DNA from: Odiellus spinosus
Lineage: Eukaryota; Arthropoda; Arachnida; Opiliones; Phalangiidae
Direction of reading: 5' to 3'
Length of the DNA stretch: 64,000 nt
NCBI GenBank assembly: GCA_963920705.1
Contig: CAWUCO010000218.1
Coordinates: forward strand, 707,501 to 771,500
The stretch's first letter is position 1, and each line of letters begins with the position of its first letter. Below the pieces are notes generated by a model, which was given only the letters and a program-made list of their open reading frames with translations, was not told the origin of the DNA and ran no database searches. Shown piece by piece: positions 12,522 through 24,591 of the stretch. Position numbers and translations under genes: made by a program.

Positions 12522-14145
12522 GAGGAGCTCTCAGTCGGTTTCTCAGATTTCCTCTGGGATTAACTACGTTCTTATTCGATTCTCGGTGTGGGTCATCTGG
12601 GGTTTCAACGTGTGTTTTTCGTCAGTCTCATGGTGGATCTCGTTTAGATCGGTTTCTGATCTAAGAGGGATAATCTCGTTCTGTCCTTTAGACGGGGTTT
12701 TTGAAATCTTTTGTATTTAATTATTTTTTCAAAGCGAGGACTCTCCGCAATTTTATATTTTTAAGGGTTAATTTTAAAATATACCGTCCGTTAAAGGGTT
12801 CCGGCCGTGTTTTATTCTATCGTCCCAGCGGGGGATCTTTTCTCATCGGCCTTAGCCGCTGTCGCGTCCGACTTGGCTTCCGCTCTTTTTATCTCGCGAT
12901 CTTCGTTTTATTTCTCGAACCCAACTGTTAATTTTAACTCACTCTCTTTTCTATATATACCTTCTCCATTTTATTTGACGCCAGGTCCGAAGCTCCTAGA
13001 ACTTTCCATCCAGATTCGCTCAGGTGGTCGTGACTCATTGGTTTTTCTCAACTTCAAACCCGGGTTACCTATCCATCTTCGTATCTGTGGACTAATGGGT
13101 CGATTTTCCTAATTGGTCAACTCTTCGAGCGACGTCATTTTTCTAACTGATTATTGGCTCTTGGCTTCTGTCGAAAGGAAATGAATCTTAGCTAAATTTT
13201 AGTGGAAATAGGTCCGTGGTGACCCAGAAAGTATCCTAGGCTTTTTTGAAGTCGATGTCAATAAGACTTAAATAATGCCGGTGAGGGATAAGGGGTTTCT
13301 CAGCTGAGGTTCCATGAGATTTGTCGATTTGGGATGTCGTTTAACACTGAGGTGTTAAAAGTTTCTATCATATTTTCCTAGTAATTTTTAGTTTTTAAAC
13401 GGTGAGGGACAGAAAAAAAGGAAAAACCTTAAAAATACTGGCATATTTTTGGCCTATCTACTCTTAATTGAGGGGAATGAAGTTTAAAAGTGTTTAAAAT
13501 TGAAAAGTTTCAAGAGAAATTTGGACGAGAAGGGTTACGTCATCTACGCCATTTATCGATACTAATCAATAACGGGCTACAAAAATTAAAAGAATTGGAA
13601 ATTTTATTTTAAATAATTGTGGCATAAGGATTTACTTTTTAAGTTAGCAATCAGCTAACATGGCGGTGCTAAAAACTGGTTTTTCTCTATATCATCCGGT
13701 GCTAGCACTCTTCCCTCATTTTTTGCCGTCCCACCCTCCCTTAGGTAGACCCACAGTTGGCGTCGCTATTTCCTTCGACATTAAGTATCTTGAAGTCTTC
13801 ATCAGGATTACTTCAGTTAAATGATAAGACCTTTTATTCAATCGAAACACCGAGCTAATATAATAATACAGGAACTATCAAGAATATTCTACAGTTCCTT
13901 TTCAAACGAAAAAAAAATGAATTCCTTTGTCAACGGATTAGAATTGCTCTTGCGCATTTCGCTTTAAGAGTGTCAGAACGCCTGCTACTGCTTCAGTGGA
14001 TGCCATTTAAGGATCGAAGGTTGTACTTGGCTTATACTACCCTTGAAAATTACTTTGTGATCCTACTGAAAGTTATTTCTCGTATTCAAGGGAGTTCAAG
14101 ATAATTAATTTTTAGTGTTCCAAGAAGGATGTCTCTAGATTTTAC
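12522..14145. other. No gene recognised
   Basis: Several overlapping + strand frames of 76-101 codons lie at 12395-13112, caused by a less stop-rich stretch. None shows a motif or a second supporting feature. The rest is AT-rich and unremarkable. Confidence 0.45.
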
Positions 14146-14148
14146 TTA

Positions 14149-14328
14149 AGCTGCGTTCACATTTCAGAATTCAAAACGGTTTTAACCGTTTTGGAAAGGT
14201 AAAATTGAAAATTTTAGGGTCACCCGTAAAGATCTTTGATCAAGAAACAAAATTGATAACTTGAAAAGTCGATTTCAACAATGGAATCGGATTGAAACGG
14301 TTCCAAAGTTCCAAGTGTGAACGTAGCT
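14149..14328. mobile_element. MITE, Harbinger-type, 180 bp
   Basis: Terminal inverted repeats AGCTGCGTTCACA (14149-14161) and TGTGAACGTAGCT (14316-14328) differ at one position. The element is flanked by the 3-bp duplication TTA at 14146-14148 and 14329-14331. A TTA duplication is typical of the PIF/Harbinger superfamily. It has no coding capacity. An internal hairpin AAAACGGTTTTAACCGTTTT lies at about 14174-14193. Confidence 0.75.
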
Positions 14329-14331
14329 TTA

Positions 14332-15219
14332 GAGACTGGAATTCGTGTCCGAAACAAGTTAACTTTCGCTAATACGTTCTCTTTGTTCGAGTACATAAAC
14401 GATGGGACTATCCTTCAAAAACAAATTCTACCTTATGCGACTAGACAGATATTATGCCGGAAATTTCCCTCGTTTTATTTTCCGGGAAATTAACATCACT
14501 ATTTCCAAATAATGACTAATCTAACTTCTGTATTTAGACATTAACAAATTATATGGTTTTAACAATTAAACTGTTTGAAATTTTCGATTCAATCCTTTAG
14601 TTTATTAAACGATTAAAAAAATCCTCAGAAAAAATATATCAAAAATCGCACAGCTCTCTCATTCTTTTGAATGAAGCTCTATTTGAAAGGGATAATGAAG
14701 ATCAAAATTTGAATTTGTATTATTTATAATCTAGGTAGAATTCAAAATGGGCAGGTATAATTTTTTTAAACACTCTGAATGGCCAGATAATGTATTTTAA
14801 CTCCGAATGGACAGATATTAACCTTTTTAAATCACTGCAATTTAGCTAAACCTTTCACAGATAACTCTGCCCTTTATACGAAACATTTTGGTGTGGAAAT
14901 TGTTTATGGAATATTTCTAGGAGAATAATTGTGCCTATACTATTTATATTTTGTTAATGCAACGTTTGTGGATTTATGAAATATTTGTAGAAAAATAATC
15001 GTGCCTATACTATTTATATTATAGAGGTCCTTCGTCAGTCGTTCGTTAGAGTTACTTTGATTTAAAATTAAATCATGCGATAAATTCAAAATTCTAAAAT
15101 CAAGTGAGCAAAAAGTCGATGTGTTGAAATCTGGCCATTAGGCTTAATAAAATCAATGTAACCTAGAATTATAAAGTACTTGTAAGTCAGTTAATTATAA
15201 ATATATATTAAAATTTAAA
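14332..15219. other. No gene; one short tandem duplication
   Basis: A segment of about 50 bp ending in GTGCCTATACTATTTATATT occurs twice, at about 14902-14951 and 14972-15021. The rest is AT-rich and unrecognised. Confidence 0.5.
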
Positions 15220-16003
15220 CTACAATATTACCCCAATTTGTCAAGTCCTGACATCCCTTGTCCAAATTTAATGTACCTTGTTTTCAAATAAACTAACCTT
15301 CAAAGAATTTTCTTTTATACCAAGTGGTTTCTCGCTTTAACATTTTTGGTAATCATCCCATTTAATAGAGTGATTTTCAGTAATTCAAATATGTCTTGAA
15401 ATACCGTTATTCATATCACCTTTAGCCACACAGGTTTTATGTTCCCGAATCCTGTCCAAAATATAACGTTTTGTTTCGCCAATATACGTTTTACCACATG
15501 ACTAGGGTATTTCATAAATAATGCCTCTAATGGCGGAATCCTCAATTTTTGGTTTTGTACGAGAAATTAATTTTTTTTAGAATATTAGTGGTTTTTATAT
15601 TAAACAAATTTGATAATTTTTCAAATTTCGTTTAAGATTCTCTGTGGTTTTAGGTACGTAAGGCAAAACTAAAACCTCCCCTTTCAGTTTACTTTTCATA
15701 TCATACTGATTAAGTTTATGTCAAATATTGTTTCGATAAGAGTTTTTGGATTATCTGATTCTAATAGCTGTTTTTTAATTTTTAATTTGTCCGAATTTGG
15801 GATATCAGACATGGATTGAATATGGTGTTTTAAACCTTTTACGACTGATGTTTTCACATGGTTTGGATGGTTCGAATTAAAAGTTTAAAAATGTTTTTGA
15901 ATGAGTTGATTTTTGATAAAGCGAAAAGGTTAGTTTACCATTAACATTTTTGATAATTAGGTCTAAAAATGGAATTCCATGGTTATCTTCAAGTTCAATA
16001 GTG
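15220..16003 (-). pseudogene. Penelope-like element remnant (RT C-terminus and GIY-YIG)
   Basis: Reading the - strand from 16003 gives the end of a Penelope-type reverse transcriptase (IELEDNHGIPFLDLIIKN, then a block with LTFSLYQKSTH and LNFNSNHPNH). After a linker with VLPYVPKTTENLKR comes a GIY-YIG endonuclease core at about 15530-15390 (GIIYEIP, then SCGKTYIGETKR, then ILDRIREHKTC). Several in-frame stops and shifts make it non-functional; one stop replaces the residue before SCGK. Penelope elements encode an RT fused to GIY-YIG, and this order matches. The remnant stops where the giant palindrome begins, and I do not find its missing 5' part on the far side of the palindrome. Confidence 0.85.
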
Positions 16004-16071
16004 AATAGTAGTAATAACATACACTTCGAGCTAACTCCCGCATTCCTCACCAGTGGCGCTGCGATCGCTTT

Positions 16072-16390
16072 TCGCTGAATCATAGCTTTGGCCAGGCATG
16101 AGCGGAAAAAATAGCTAGAAAGGTCTCTGACGGTTATCCATCACAGTTTGACAGGTAAATAGATCAACAGGTAAACCAATCAACAACAAAGGGAGAATAA
16201 AGTCTCTTCAAAGGGAGACTGAAACGTTTTTTCGCTGAATCATGGCTTTGGCCAGGCATGAGCGGAAAAATAGCTAGAAAGGTCTCTGACGCTCATCCAT
16301 CAAAGTTTAACAGGTCACTCGTCAAAATGACATTAATTCATCAAAGTTTGACAGGTAAACAAAGGGAGACTGAAACTCTAAAGTTAGGTA
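16072..16390. repeat. Subterminal duplicated block, left arm
   Basis: A block containing TGGCCAGGCATGAGCGGAAAA and TAGCTAGAAAGGTCTCTGACG occurs at about 16086-16152 and again at 16244-16291. The mirror image lies at about 33418-33630 in the right arm. Confidence 0.75.
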
Positions 16391-16592
16391 TTTCTCATTC
16401 CATGGTTATGGCGTGAAAAGACAATCAATTAAGCTAGACCAAGTGAAAGAACTACGAAAGTTAGAAAGATGTAAACAACAAAGGGAAACTGAAATCCATC
16501 ATCTAATGATCCTGATTTCTTAACCCTTTTTAAGATAGCCACTGAGGAGCTACAAAGGTCAGAAAGAGGTAAACAACAATTTTAAAACCCTA

Positions 16593-18050
16593 GTCTCCTG
16601 ATGAGAGAGCTACAAGAATCAGCCGGAGGTGTCAACAAAGGGAGAGTGTAAAGCCAGGCATTTCTAATTCCTTCGTCTGGGTAGGGAAGGATGATAAACA
16701 ATTTAACTAAACCTAGCGAGAGAATAGAGAACTACACAAGTCAGAAAGAGGTAAACAACAATTTTAAAACCCTAGTCTCCTGATGAGAGAGCTACAAGAA
16801 TCAGCCGGAGGTGTCAACAAAGGGAGAGTGTAAAGCCAGGCATTTCTAATTCCTTCGTCTGGGTAGGGAAGGATGATAAACAATTTAACTAAACCTAGCG
16901 AGAGAATAGAGAACTACACAAGTCAGAAAGAGGTAAACAACAATTTTAAAACCCTAGTCTCCTGATGAGAGAGCTACAAGAATCAGCCGGAGGTGTCAAC
17001 AAAGGGAGAGTGTAAAGCCAGGCATTTCTAATTCCTTAGTCTGGGTAGGGAAGGATGATAAACAATTTAACTAGACCTAGCGAGAGAATAGAGAACTACA
17101 CAAGTCAGAAAGAGGTAAACAACAATTTTAAAACCCTAGTCTCCTGATGAGAGAGCTACAAGAATCAGCCGGAGGTGTCAACAAAGGGAGAGTGTAAGCC
17201 AGGCATTTCTAATTCCTTAGTCTGGGTAGGGAATGATGATAAACAATTTAACTAGACCTAGCGAGAGAATAGAGAACTACACAAGTCAGAAAGAGGTAAA
17301 CAACAATTTTAAAACCCTAGTCTCCTGATGAGAGAGCTACAAGAATCAGCCGGAGGTGTCAACAAAGGGAGAGTGTAAAGCCAGGCATTTCTAATTCCTT
17401 AGTCTGGGTAGGGAAGGATGATAAACAATTTAACTAAACCTAGCGAGAGAATAGAGAACTACACAAGTCAGAAAGAGGTAAACAACAATTTTAAAACCCT
17501 AGTCTCCTGATGAGAGAGCTACAAGAATCAGCCGGAGTTGTCAACAAAGAGAGAGTGTAAAACCAGGCATTTCTAATTCTTTAATCTGGGTAGGGAAGGA
17601 TGATAAACAATTTAACTAAACCTAGCGAGAGAATAGAGAACTACACAAGTCAGAAAGAGGTAAACAACAATTTTAAAACCCTAGTCTCCTGATGAGAGAG
17701 CTACAAGAATCAGCCGGAGGTGTCAACAAAGGGAGAGTGTAAACCAGGCATTTCTAATTCCTTAGTCTGTGTAAGGAAGGATGATAAACAATTTAACTAG
17801 ACCTAGCGAGAGAATAGAGAACTACACAAGTCAGAAAGAGGTAAACAACAATTTTAAAACCCTAGTCTCCTGATGAGAGAGCTACAAGAATCAGCCGGAG
17901 GTGTCAACAAAGGGAGAGTGTAAACCAGGCATTTCTAATTCCTTAGTCTGGGTAGGGAAGGATGATAAACAATTTAACTAAACCTAGCGAGAGAATAGAG
18001 AACTACAAAAGTCAGAAAGAGGTAAAAAATTTCAAAACCCTAGTCTCCTT
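16593..18050. repeat. Tandem array, 182-bp period, 8 units (left arm)
   Basis: GTCTCCTGATGAGAGAGC recurs at 16593, 16775, 16957, 17139, 17320, 17502 and 17684, 17865, with a degenerate end at 18043; spacing is 181-182 bp except for the last. Units are almost identical, differing by scattered substitutions and 1-bp indels. No unit encodes an open frame. Confidence 0.95.
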
Positions 18051-18185
18051 ACGGGATCATAGCTTGAATCAAGCATTGGTAGGAAAATTGATAGACTGAA
18101 AAAGGAGCAAAAATAAACATTAGTATTTTCAATAAAGTCAGACCTAGCGTGAAATGAAAGAAATACAAAAGTCAGAATAGCTTAA

Positions 18186-18617
18186 CAACAAAGTGAGGCT
18201 GAAATCATTCTATTTTATTCCTCTTAAAACTTGATAAATCTGTCTATGCTTGTTAAAACAAACCCTAGCCATAGTAATGCTAGAGACTGTAAACAACAAA
18301 GTGAGGTTGAAATCATTCTATTTTATTCCTCCTAAAACCCGATAAATCTGTCTATGCTTGTTAAAACAAACCCTAGCCATAGTAATGCTAGAGACTTTAA
18401 ACAACAAAGTGAGATTGAAATCATTCTATTTTATTCCTCTTAAAACCTGATAAATCTGTTTATGCTTGTTAAAACAAACCTTAACCATAGTAATGCTAGA
18501 GACTGTAAACAACAAAGTGAGGCTGAAATCAATCTATTTTATTCCTCCTAAAACCTGATAAATCTGTCTATGATTGTTAAAACGAATCTTAGTCATAGTT
18601 ATGGTAGAGATTGTGAA
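18186..18617. repeat. Tandem array, 108-bp period, 4 units (left arm)
   Basis: CAACAAAGTGAG starts at 18186, 18294, 18402 and 18510. Each unit carries ATTCTATTTTATTCCTC and, near its end, a variant of CATAGTAATGCTAGAGACT. The last unit decays after about 18600. Confidence 0.95.
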
Positions 18618-18824
18618 ATACCTGATAAATAATAAGGTTAATCAACAAAGGTAGACTGTAACCAATTGAATTTTAAAAGAACAATAATGGTAAAAACTTA
18701 TGAAATTCAACATTAGGTAAACATCAAAGGGAGGTTATAATTAATCTTACGTTTTAAAAAAAGGCAATCATATCTTAATACTGATGAAAACTTTGAGAGC
18801 TAAACTCAATAACATCAATAACAT

Positions 18825-19640
18825 TGGGATATCAAACCAAGCGTTATGCACCTAGCGGAGGTATCTTGAAACACACAAACTGAGGAACAACGTTGATTAC
18901 CATATAATACGTATATTGAAAATTTAACAATAGCATTGGTAATATGAAACAAAGCGTTATGCAGCTGGCGGAAATATCTTGAAAACAGACCAAATCGAGA
19001 AGTTTTTTCATTTTCTGAGAAGTAAAAATCAAAGGAAAACAACATTTTTAACATATGTGAGATACATTGAACATTACAATAACAACTTTGGATATATCAA
19101 ATAACGAGTTTTTTACCTACCGGTAATATCTTGTAAACAACGGAGAAAAGTTTATTTTTGAGAGGTAAATCAAAGTATACAACGGTGATAACCATATGAA
19201 ACATATATACAACAATACATTTATTACATTGGATATATTAAACCAAACGTTTTTTCACCTACCGTTGATTTCTTGAAACTTGCAAACTGATAAAGTTTTG
19301 TAGTTTTTTAACTAAATCAAAGTAAGCAATGTTTTATTTCTATATGTAAGATACACTGACCATTACATCATAGACATTAGATATATCAAATAAAGCGTTT
19401 TATCACATAGCGGTTATTACTTGAAACCAACAAACGGATAAAATGTTTTAATTTGAGGGGTAAAACTACAATGATTATCACATGAGTACTTGAAACCAAC
19501 AAACGGATAAAATGTTTTAATTTGAGGGGTAAAACTACAATGATTATCACATGAATACTTGAAACCATAAAACGGATAAAGTGTTTTAATTTGAAGGTAA
19601 AACAAATTACAGTGTTTATTACATGAAACATATATAGATC
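18825..19640. repeat. Degenerate satellite, about 115-150 bp period, with a 69-bp sub-array
   Basis: Recurrent landmarks are ATCAAACCAAGCGTTATGCACC and TAGCGG...ATATCTTGAAAC, at about 18833, 18947, 19096, 19239 and 19389. Within it a 69-bp unit beginning ACTTGAAACCAACAAACGG is repeated at 19419, 19488 and 19557; the right arm has one unit fewer. Short frames at 19386-19670 are created by this repetition. Confidence 0.8.
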
Positions 19641-19645
19641 AATAC

Positions 19646-20690
19646 AAACTTTATGGAAAAAGGAAGTCAAAAGTCCTATTATTCCAAAAGAGTATACAGA
19701 TCAACAGTATTACATAAATAATCTATTAGCATAATCTCATAGAGTTAAAGTTTCAAAAATATTTACGTGTAGAAACGGAGGGTTGTTACGTGGTACTAGA
19801 AGACATCGAATGCCGACTTAAGCTAATCCCAACGCCCTCAGAAATACCCAGACTTTATGGAAAAAGGAAGTCAAAGAGTCCTATTATTCCAAAAGAGTAT
19901 ACAGATCAAAAAATTACATAAATAATCTATTAACATAATCTCATAGAGTTAAAGTTTCAAAAAATATTTACGCGTAGAAGCGGAGGGTTTGTAACGTGGT
20001 ACTAGAAGACAGCGAATACCGACTTCAGCTAATCCCAACGCCCTCAGAAATACCCAGACTTTATGGAAAAAGGAAGTCAAAAAGTCCTATTATTCCAAAA
20101 GAGTATACAGATCAAAAAATTACATAAATAATCTATTAGCATAATCTCATAGAGATAAAGTTTCAAAAATATTTACGTGTAGAAGCGGAGGGTTTGTAGC
20201 GTGGTACTAGAAGACAGCGAATACCGACTTCAGCTAATCCCAACGCCCTCAGAAATACCCAGACTTTATGGAAAAAGGAAGTCAAAAGTCCTATTATTCC
20301 AAAAGAGTATACAGATCAACAGTATTACATAAATAATTTATTAACATAATCTCATAGAGTTAAAGTTTCAAAACATATTTACGTGTAGAAGACATCGAAT
20401 GCCGGCTTCAGCTATTTCCAATACTACTAACGCCCTCAGAAATACCCAGACTTTATGGAAAAAGGAAGTCAGAAAAAGTCATATTATTCCAAAAGAGTAT
20501 TGAGGGAGTTATATCAAGTACTGAAACATTCTTCTTAATAGTCGTGTTTAAAGATCTATAGATCGACGATATGTTGTAAATAGCCTATTAGTATAATCTC
20601 CTAGAGTTAAAGTTTCAAAAATATTTACGTGTAGAAGCGTTGGGTTTGTAGCGTGGTACTAGAAGACATCGAATACGAACTTCTATGATC
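19646..20690. repeat. Tandem array, about 205-bp period, 5 units (left arm)
   Basis: The word ACTTTATGGAAAAAGGAAGTC starts near 19648, 19852, 20058, 20263 and 20450. Each unit continues with TATTATTCCAAAAGAGTAT, ATTTACGTGTAGAAG and GGTACTAGAAGACA. The last unit carries an extra segment around 20505-20575. Confidence 0.9.
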
Positions 20691-23276
20691 AAACGACATA
20701 GAATTTGTGTTGCTTTCCAATGGAGAAGGATGGTGGTTTTATACTAAACTTCTCTATGCCCTTGAATAAAAATATTTCGTTACGCTTATATATTACGAAG
20801 AAATAACCCTTTGATAATTTAAAAAACTCTCCAGGCAGTAAAAAAATTCCAAGGCTAAAATCATTAATTATAAAAAGGCGAGCGTACTTTAACGAGTGAG
20901 AAAATTATGAATCAACTTCGTGGGACGATAAAAAAACTCCCCAAGGTTAGCCAAACGGCTGTGGGATAATTAATCATTTTAGAAATAACAGAACCCTAGT
21001 GTGTTTAAGGTTTTAAAAACGTGGGTAGATAGAATAGTAAGACGAAAAATATATTTATTATAATAAGATCATTGAGGGTTATCAAACCAAGAGTTATGTA
21101 TCAAGCGGTGATATTTTAAAACAGGTAAACCGAAAGAGGTTTATTAGTTTCTTGTACCTCTCAAATCCGAGTAAACAAAGTTGATTTCAATATGAAATAT
21201 ACATTGAACAATACAATAGGATTGGGATATGAAACCAAGCGTTAATCAACTAGCGGTGATATTTTTGAAACAAGTAAATCGAGAAAGTTTTATTTTCAGA
21301 GGTAAATTAAGCCAAATTGATTATCATATGAGACGTACATTGAACAACACAATATTACCACAGGAGATATCTAACAAGCGTTATCCATCTAACAAATAAA
21401 CTTGAGAAAATTTGTATTTTTTAGAGTATAATCAAACTAGACAATGTTGATATATGAGTAAAATATTCAAAAATACATCAAGAACATTGGAAATATAAAA
21501 GTAAAGTTATACGTCTAGTGGTGACATCTTGAAACCGATAAACCAAAATCGATTTGTAGTTTTGAGAAGGAAAAATCAAAGTAAAAAACTACGCTAACTT
21601 TCATATGAGATGTACAATGAATATTACAATAATAACATTGGAGGTATCAAACCAATCGTTAATCACCTAGCGGTTATATCTTGAAACAGACAAACAGAGA
21701 ATTTTTTATAGTATGTGGACAATATTATTATCGAAGAAAGAGAGAAATGAGTAAACTTTCTTCTCAGATTAAAATATTAACCCTGATATAGGCATGAAGA
21801 ATAAATAGTCTATTATAGGAAAACCAATTATAAGAATAATTGATTGTTTAATCATTCGACCTACGGGGAACCTAACACGTGATCTATGGTGTATTGTAAA
21901 GGGGTAATGACGTCATTGTATTAATATTTACTATTTTATTTTAATTACATAGTTCCAATAAGAAAATTGTATACCCCTGCGAAACTTAGGGTAGGCTTTC
22001 CTGTAAGGCTTTGGTGTAATACAGGTAAGCCCCCTATACAGGGGTAGACCCTATCACGTGACCAAATCTCAAAGCTGTACGACTTGTAGTTTGGGAGTTA
22101 AAGCATTATCAAAGTTACATCCTATGTTATTCATATGGACAACTATGTTATTCCTTTGGGTACTATTTTCAAGCTGTAAAATATTTCAAATTCGTATTCG
22201 GGTGTGTACTATAGTGTATGTTGATCAACATGTATGAATAGTTTTTAGCTATGTATATGAATACTGAGAAGGCATGGATATATTACGATATGTTTGTGTA
22301 CCTGTGTGTTTTATTGAGTTTGTATTAGAAAATATGTATTATATTGAATTCAACAGCTCTTATTCAATAGCTCTAAAATATACAAGAACTTTCATCAATG
22401 ATCAAGAATTAGGAGATCAAGAGGTTGTTTAACGTCAACTTAAAGTGATTGTTTATACTCAACAAAAATATTTAATTGTAAGTTAGAAGAGAAAATTACT
22501 GTTTTCCTTTTTAAAAATATCATTTTATTTTACAGTTCTATATTTATGAAACAGTACAATCTTTACGGAAAAGTTAACTTTTAATTCTTTTAATGTTCAA
22601 ATCAATACTATTTCAAATAATAGATTTACTTAAACATTTTCACCTTCATGGATATTATAATCCTCCTAATTTACAAATGTTTTTGTTTAATATATGGTAA
22701 CATATCTTTAACGTAATTTTATCATATTTATACATAACTCGAGTAAACCTTTTTCAATTATACATATAAATGTTTTAAATATTATGTAAATGAAATATTT
22801 TTTAAAATTAAATTAATCGAGTTGCAATACATGGAAAATAAAATTCAACAAATTTCTTATACAGAAGTAAAGGTAATTTGATACTTGCTTGTTTTTGTCA
22901 AAACATCTCTAATTGGAACATTCAGCTAGTCTTGAAATCTGTCAGTTTTATATATAACTCAACATAACAACCCAAAATACTCTCTAATAATTTTTTCATT
23001 AATTGTAATAATTAATTTTAATATAGTTTACAATATTTACTTTAATGAGAATTACGGTTAGATACGTTTAGTATCTAATGAAATAATCCAGAATAATCTC
23101 AAATAACTTTTCATTGATTGTTATAATTTATTTTATTATAATATTTTGAGTTTAATAAGGTAATGCGTCAAATTATCAATGGATAATTCGTTATTTTCAT
23201 TGTAGCATTACGAATAGATCTCACTTTTTTAATAAAAATTTTAAAATATAAAATTTGAATGATTTGAATAATAATA
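20691..23276. repeat. Left-arm interior: degenerate satellite and non-coding flank of the gene
   Basis: Positions 21060-21720 hold five or so diverged units of the same satellite seen at 18825-19640. From 21840 to 23276 the DNA is AT-rich and non-repetitive within the arm, with a CRE-like palindrome TGACGTCA at about 21908. No additional gene of useful length is visible between the arrays and the 435-codon gene. The right arm mirrors it at about 27279-29860. Confidence 0.7.
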
Positions 23277-23282
23277 TTTATT
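23277..23282 (-). promoter_or_regulatory. Polyadenylation signal AATAAA
   Basis: AATAAA on the - strand begins just after the stop codon of the left-arm gene. The mirror copy is 27273-27278. The third gene copy at 44342 lacks it at the same place. Confidence 0.4.
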
Positions 23283-23283
23283 T

Positions 23284-24591
23284 CTAATCGTCTTTAAAAC
23301 GTTTAAAATGCAAAGTGGTAATTGTTTTACCAAGCTTGAATGGTATATTACTACCAGCATCAGTTGTAATATCTATATCGACAACATCAAACGAAGTTGT
23401 TTTAAGGGGATAATAATTAATAGGATTAAACATTAAATCATGCGTAATATTATTCTTATTATCAGGTCTAGGGATCCTTCGTAATAAGTCTCCCCATTTA
23501 TCACCTATAATCTGTCTTTTTATGAGACTAGTATTTACGAACAAATTCTGTATACCTCTGTTTATATCAGCCATATATTTTCCACATGTATTATGCGTAA
23601 ATTCTTTATCAATTTGTGTATTATCAAAACCTAACATGAGACCTAATCCAGGATTGTTTTTAGGAAAAATAATGCTAAAATTATCTCGCAAAAAATTTTG
23701 TTGATCCGATATATGATAATCTGGTTTTGTTTCGTCAATTATCCCTAATCCACAAAGCAACGTTACGATTCCATTACTATTTTGTTGAAAATCAAAATAT
23801 TGTCTCGTTCTTGGTGAAAAACACTCTTTCATTCCATTTAAAACACTCGAGATATTTTCGTACATTCCATGTGGAAGTTGATAAGTTTTAGTTTGATACA
23901 AAAGATTATCGATACACTCGTGCCCCATTAACGTGAGAGGTTTATCCCTTTTCACCATTTGACGAAGATAAAACGGAGGAAATTCACAGGTGTCGAGTCT
24001 ACGTATGGTCGGGTCTAAAGGCCGTACGCCAACGATAGTTTTACTCGTTAACCATTTATCATAAACACTAGAATCTAAACCTAATAAATCGCAATAAACT
24101 TTAGGAAATTTAACAAAAGTTTCTCCATTGGGTTCTTTAAATTTAACAACAAAACGTTCTTGTTCCTTTACGATATCAATTTGAAATTCTATCGCGTCTT
24201 TCACTTTCTCGTTGTTTATGGATGTATGCATTTGTTTGATAACTTTATGATAAAGACTTTTACCACTATTACCTTTCACAATAACAGTTTTAGCGTTTAA
24301 GGTCCCTTCATATATCTCATACTTAAAATCTAAATCAACCATTTTAACAATGAAGGTATCGCAAGAATTGCTTATATTATCCCATTTTGAAGGCATACTT
24401 ATATCCGATAATCCGACTCCCCATTGTCCATGTCTTAAATCAATTGATACGGGTAATTGATTAAAATAACTAGTACTCGTGTTTTTAGGGTATTTCTTCA
24501 TCGAAGACTCACTCGTAAGAGTTAAAAAGAAAGAATCGTGTTTAGGAACGAACGAATCCATGTTTCTAACGTTAATGAAATTTAATCTCAT
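23284..24591 (-). CDS. 435-aa element protein, left-arm copy (function unknown)
   Basis: An intact single-exon frame of 435 codons. The start at 24591 is the upstream Met; a second Met at residue 11 begins MDSF and could be the real start. Near the N-terminus is a pattern FFLTLTSESS, then MKKYP, LPVSIDL and WGVGLSDISMP (residues 21-67). The C-terminus has YYPLKT, FDVVDIDIT and GKTITTLHFKR (about 393-430). I see no signal peptide, membrane segment or catalytic motif. The two conserved ends remind me, from memory only, of uncharacterised proteins linked to virus-like elements of invertebrates (Polinton or adintovirus type, perhaps capsid-related), but this is a weak inference. It is the only gene of the arm. 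The right-arm protein differs at T97I and S183G only. Confidence 0.85.
   Translation of the reverse strand: MRLNFINVRNMDSFVPKHDSFFLTLTSESSMKKYPKNTSTSYFNQLPVSIDLRHGQWGVGLSDISMPSKWDNISNSCDTFIVKMVDLDFKYEIYEGTLNAKTVIVKGNSGKSLYHKVIKQMHTSINNEKVKDAIEFQIDIVKEQERFVVKFKEPNGETFVKFPKVYCDLLGLDSSVYDKWLTSKTIVGVRPLDPTIRRLDTCEFPPFYLRQMVKRDKPLTLMGHECIDNLLYQTKTYQLPHGMYENISSVLNGMKECFSPRTRQYFDFQQNSNGIVTLLCGLGIIDETKPDYHISDQQNFLRDNFSIIFPKNNPGLGLMLGFDNTQIDKEFTHNTCGKYMADINRGIQNLFVNTSLIKRQIIGDKWGDLLRRIPRPDNKNNITHDLMFNPINYYPLKTTSFDVVDIDITTDAGSNIPFKLGKTITTLHFKRFKDD

Noticed and set aside
12395-13112. Four overlapping + strand frames of 76-101 codons
   Set aside because: They overlap in different frames, share no motif with any family I know, and the first two translate the repeated 14-bp motif.
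16593-18050. 182-bp array as a CRISPR-like or regularly spaced repeat
   Set aside because: The whole unit repeats with no variable spacer, and the context is eukaryotic; it is a plain tandem satellite.
23522-23704. 60-codon frame antisense to the 435-codon gene, also at 26851-27033
   Set aside because: It is conserved only because it lies inside the gene on the other strand; it has no independent support.
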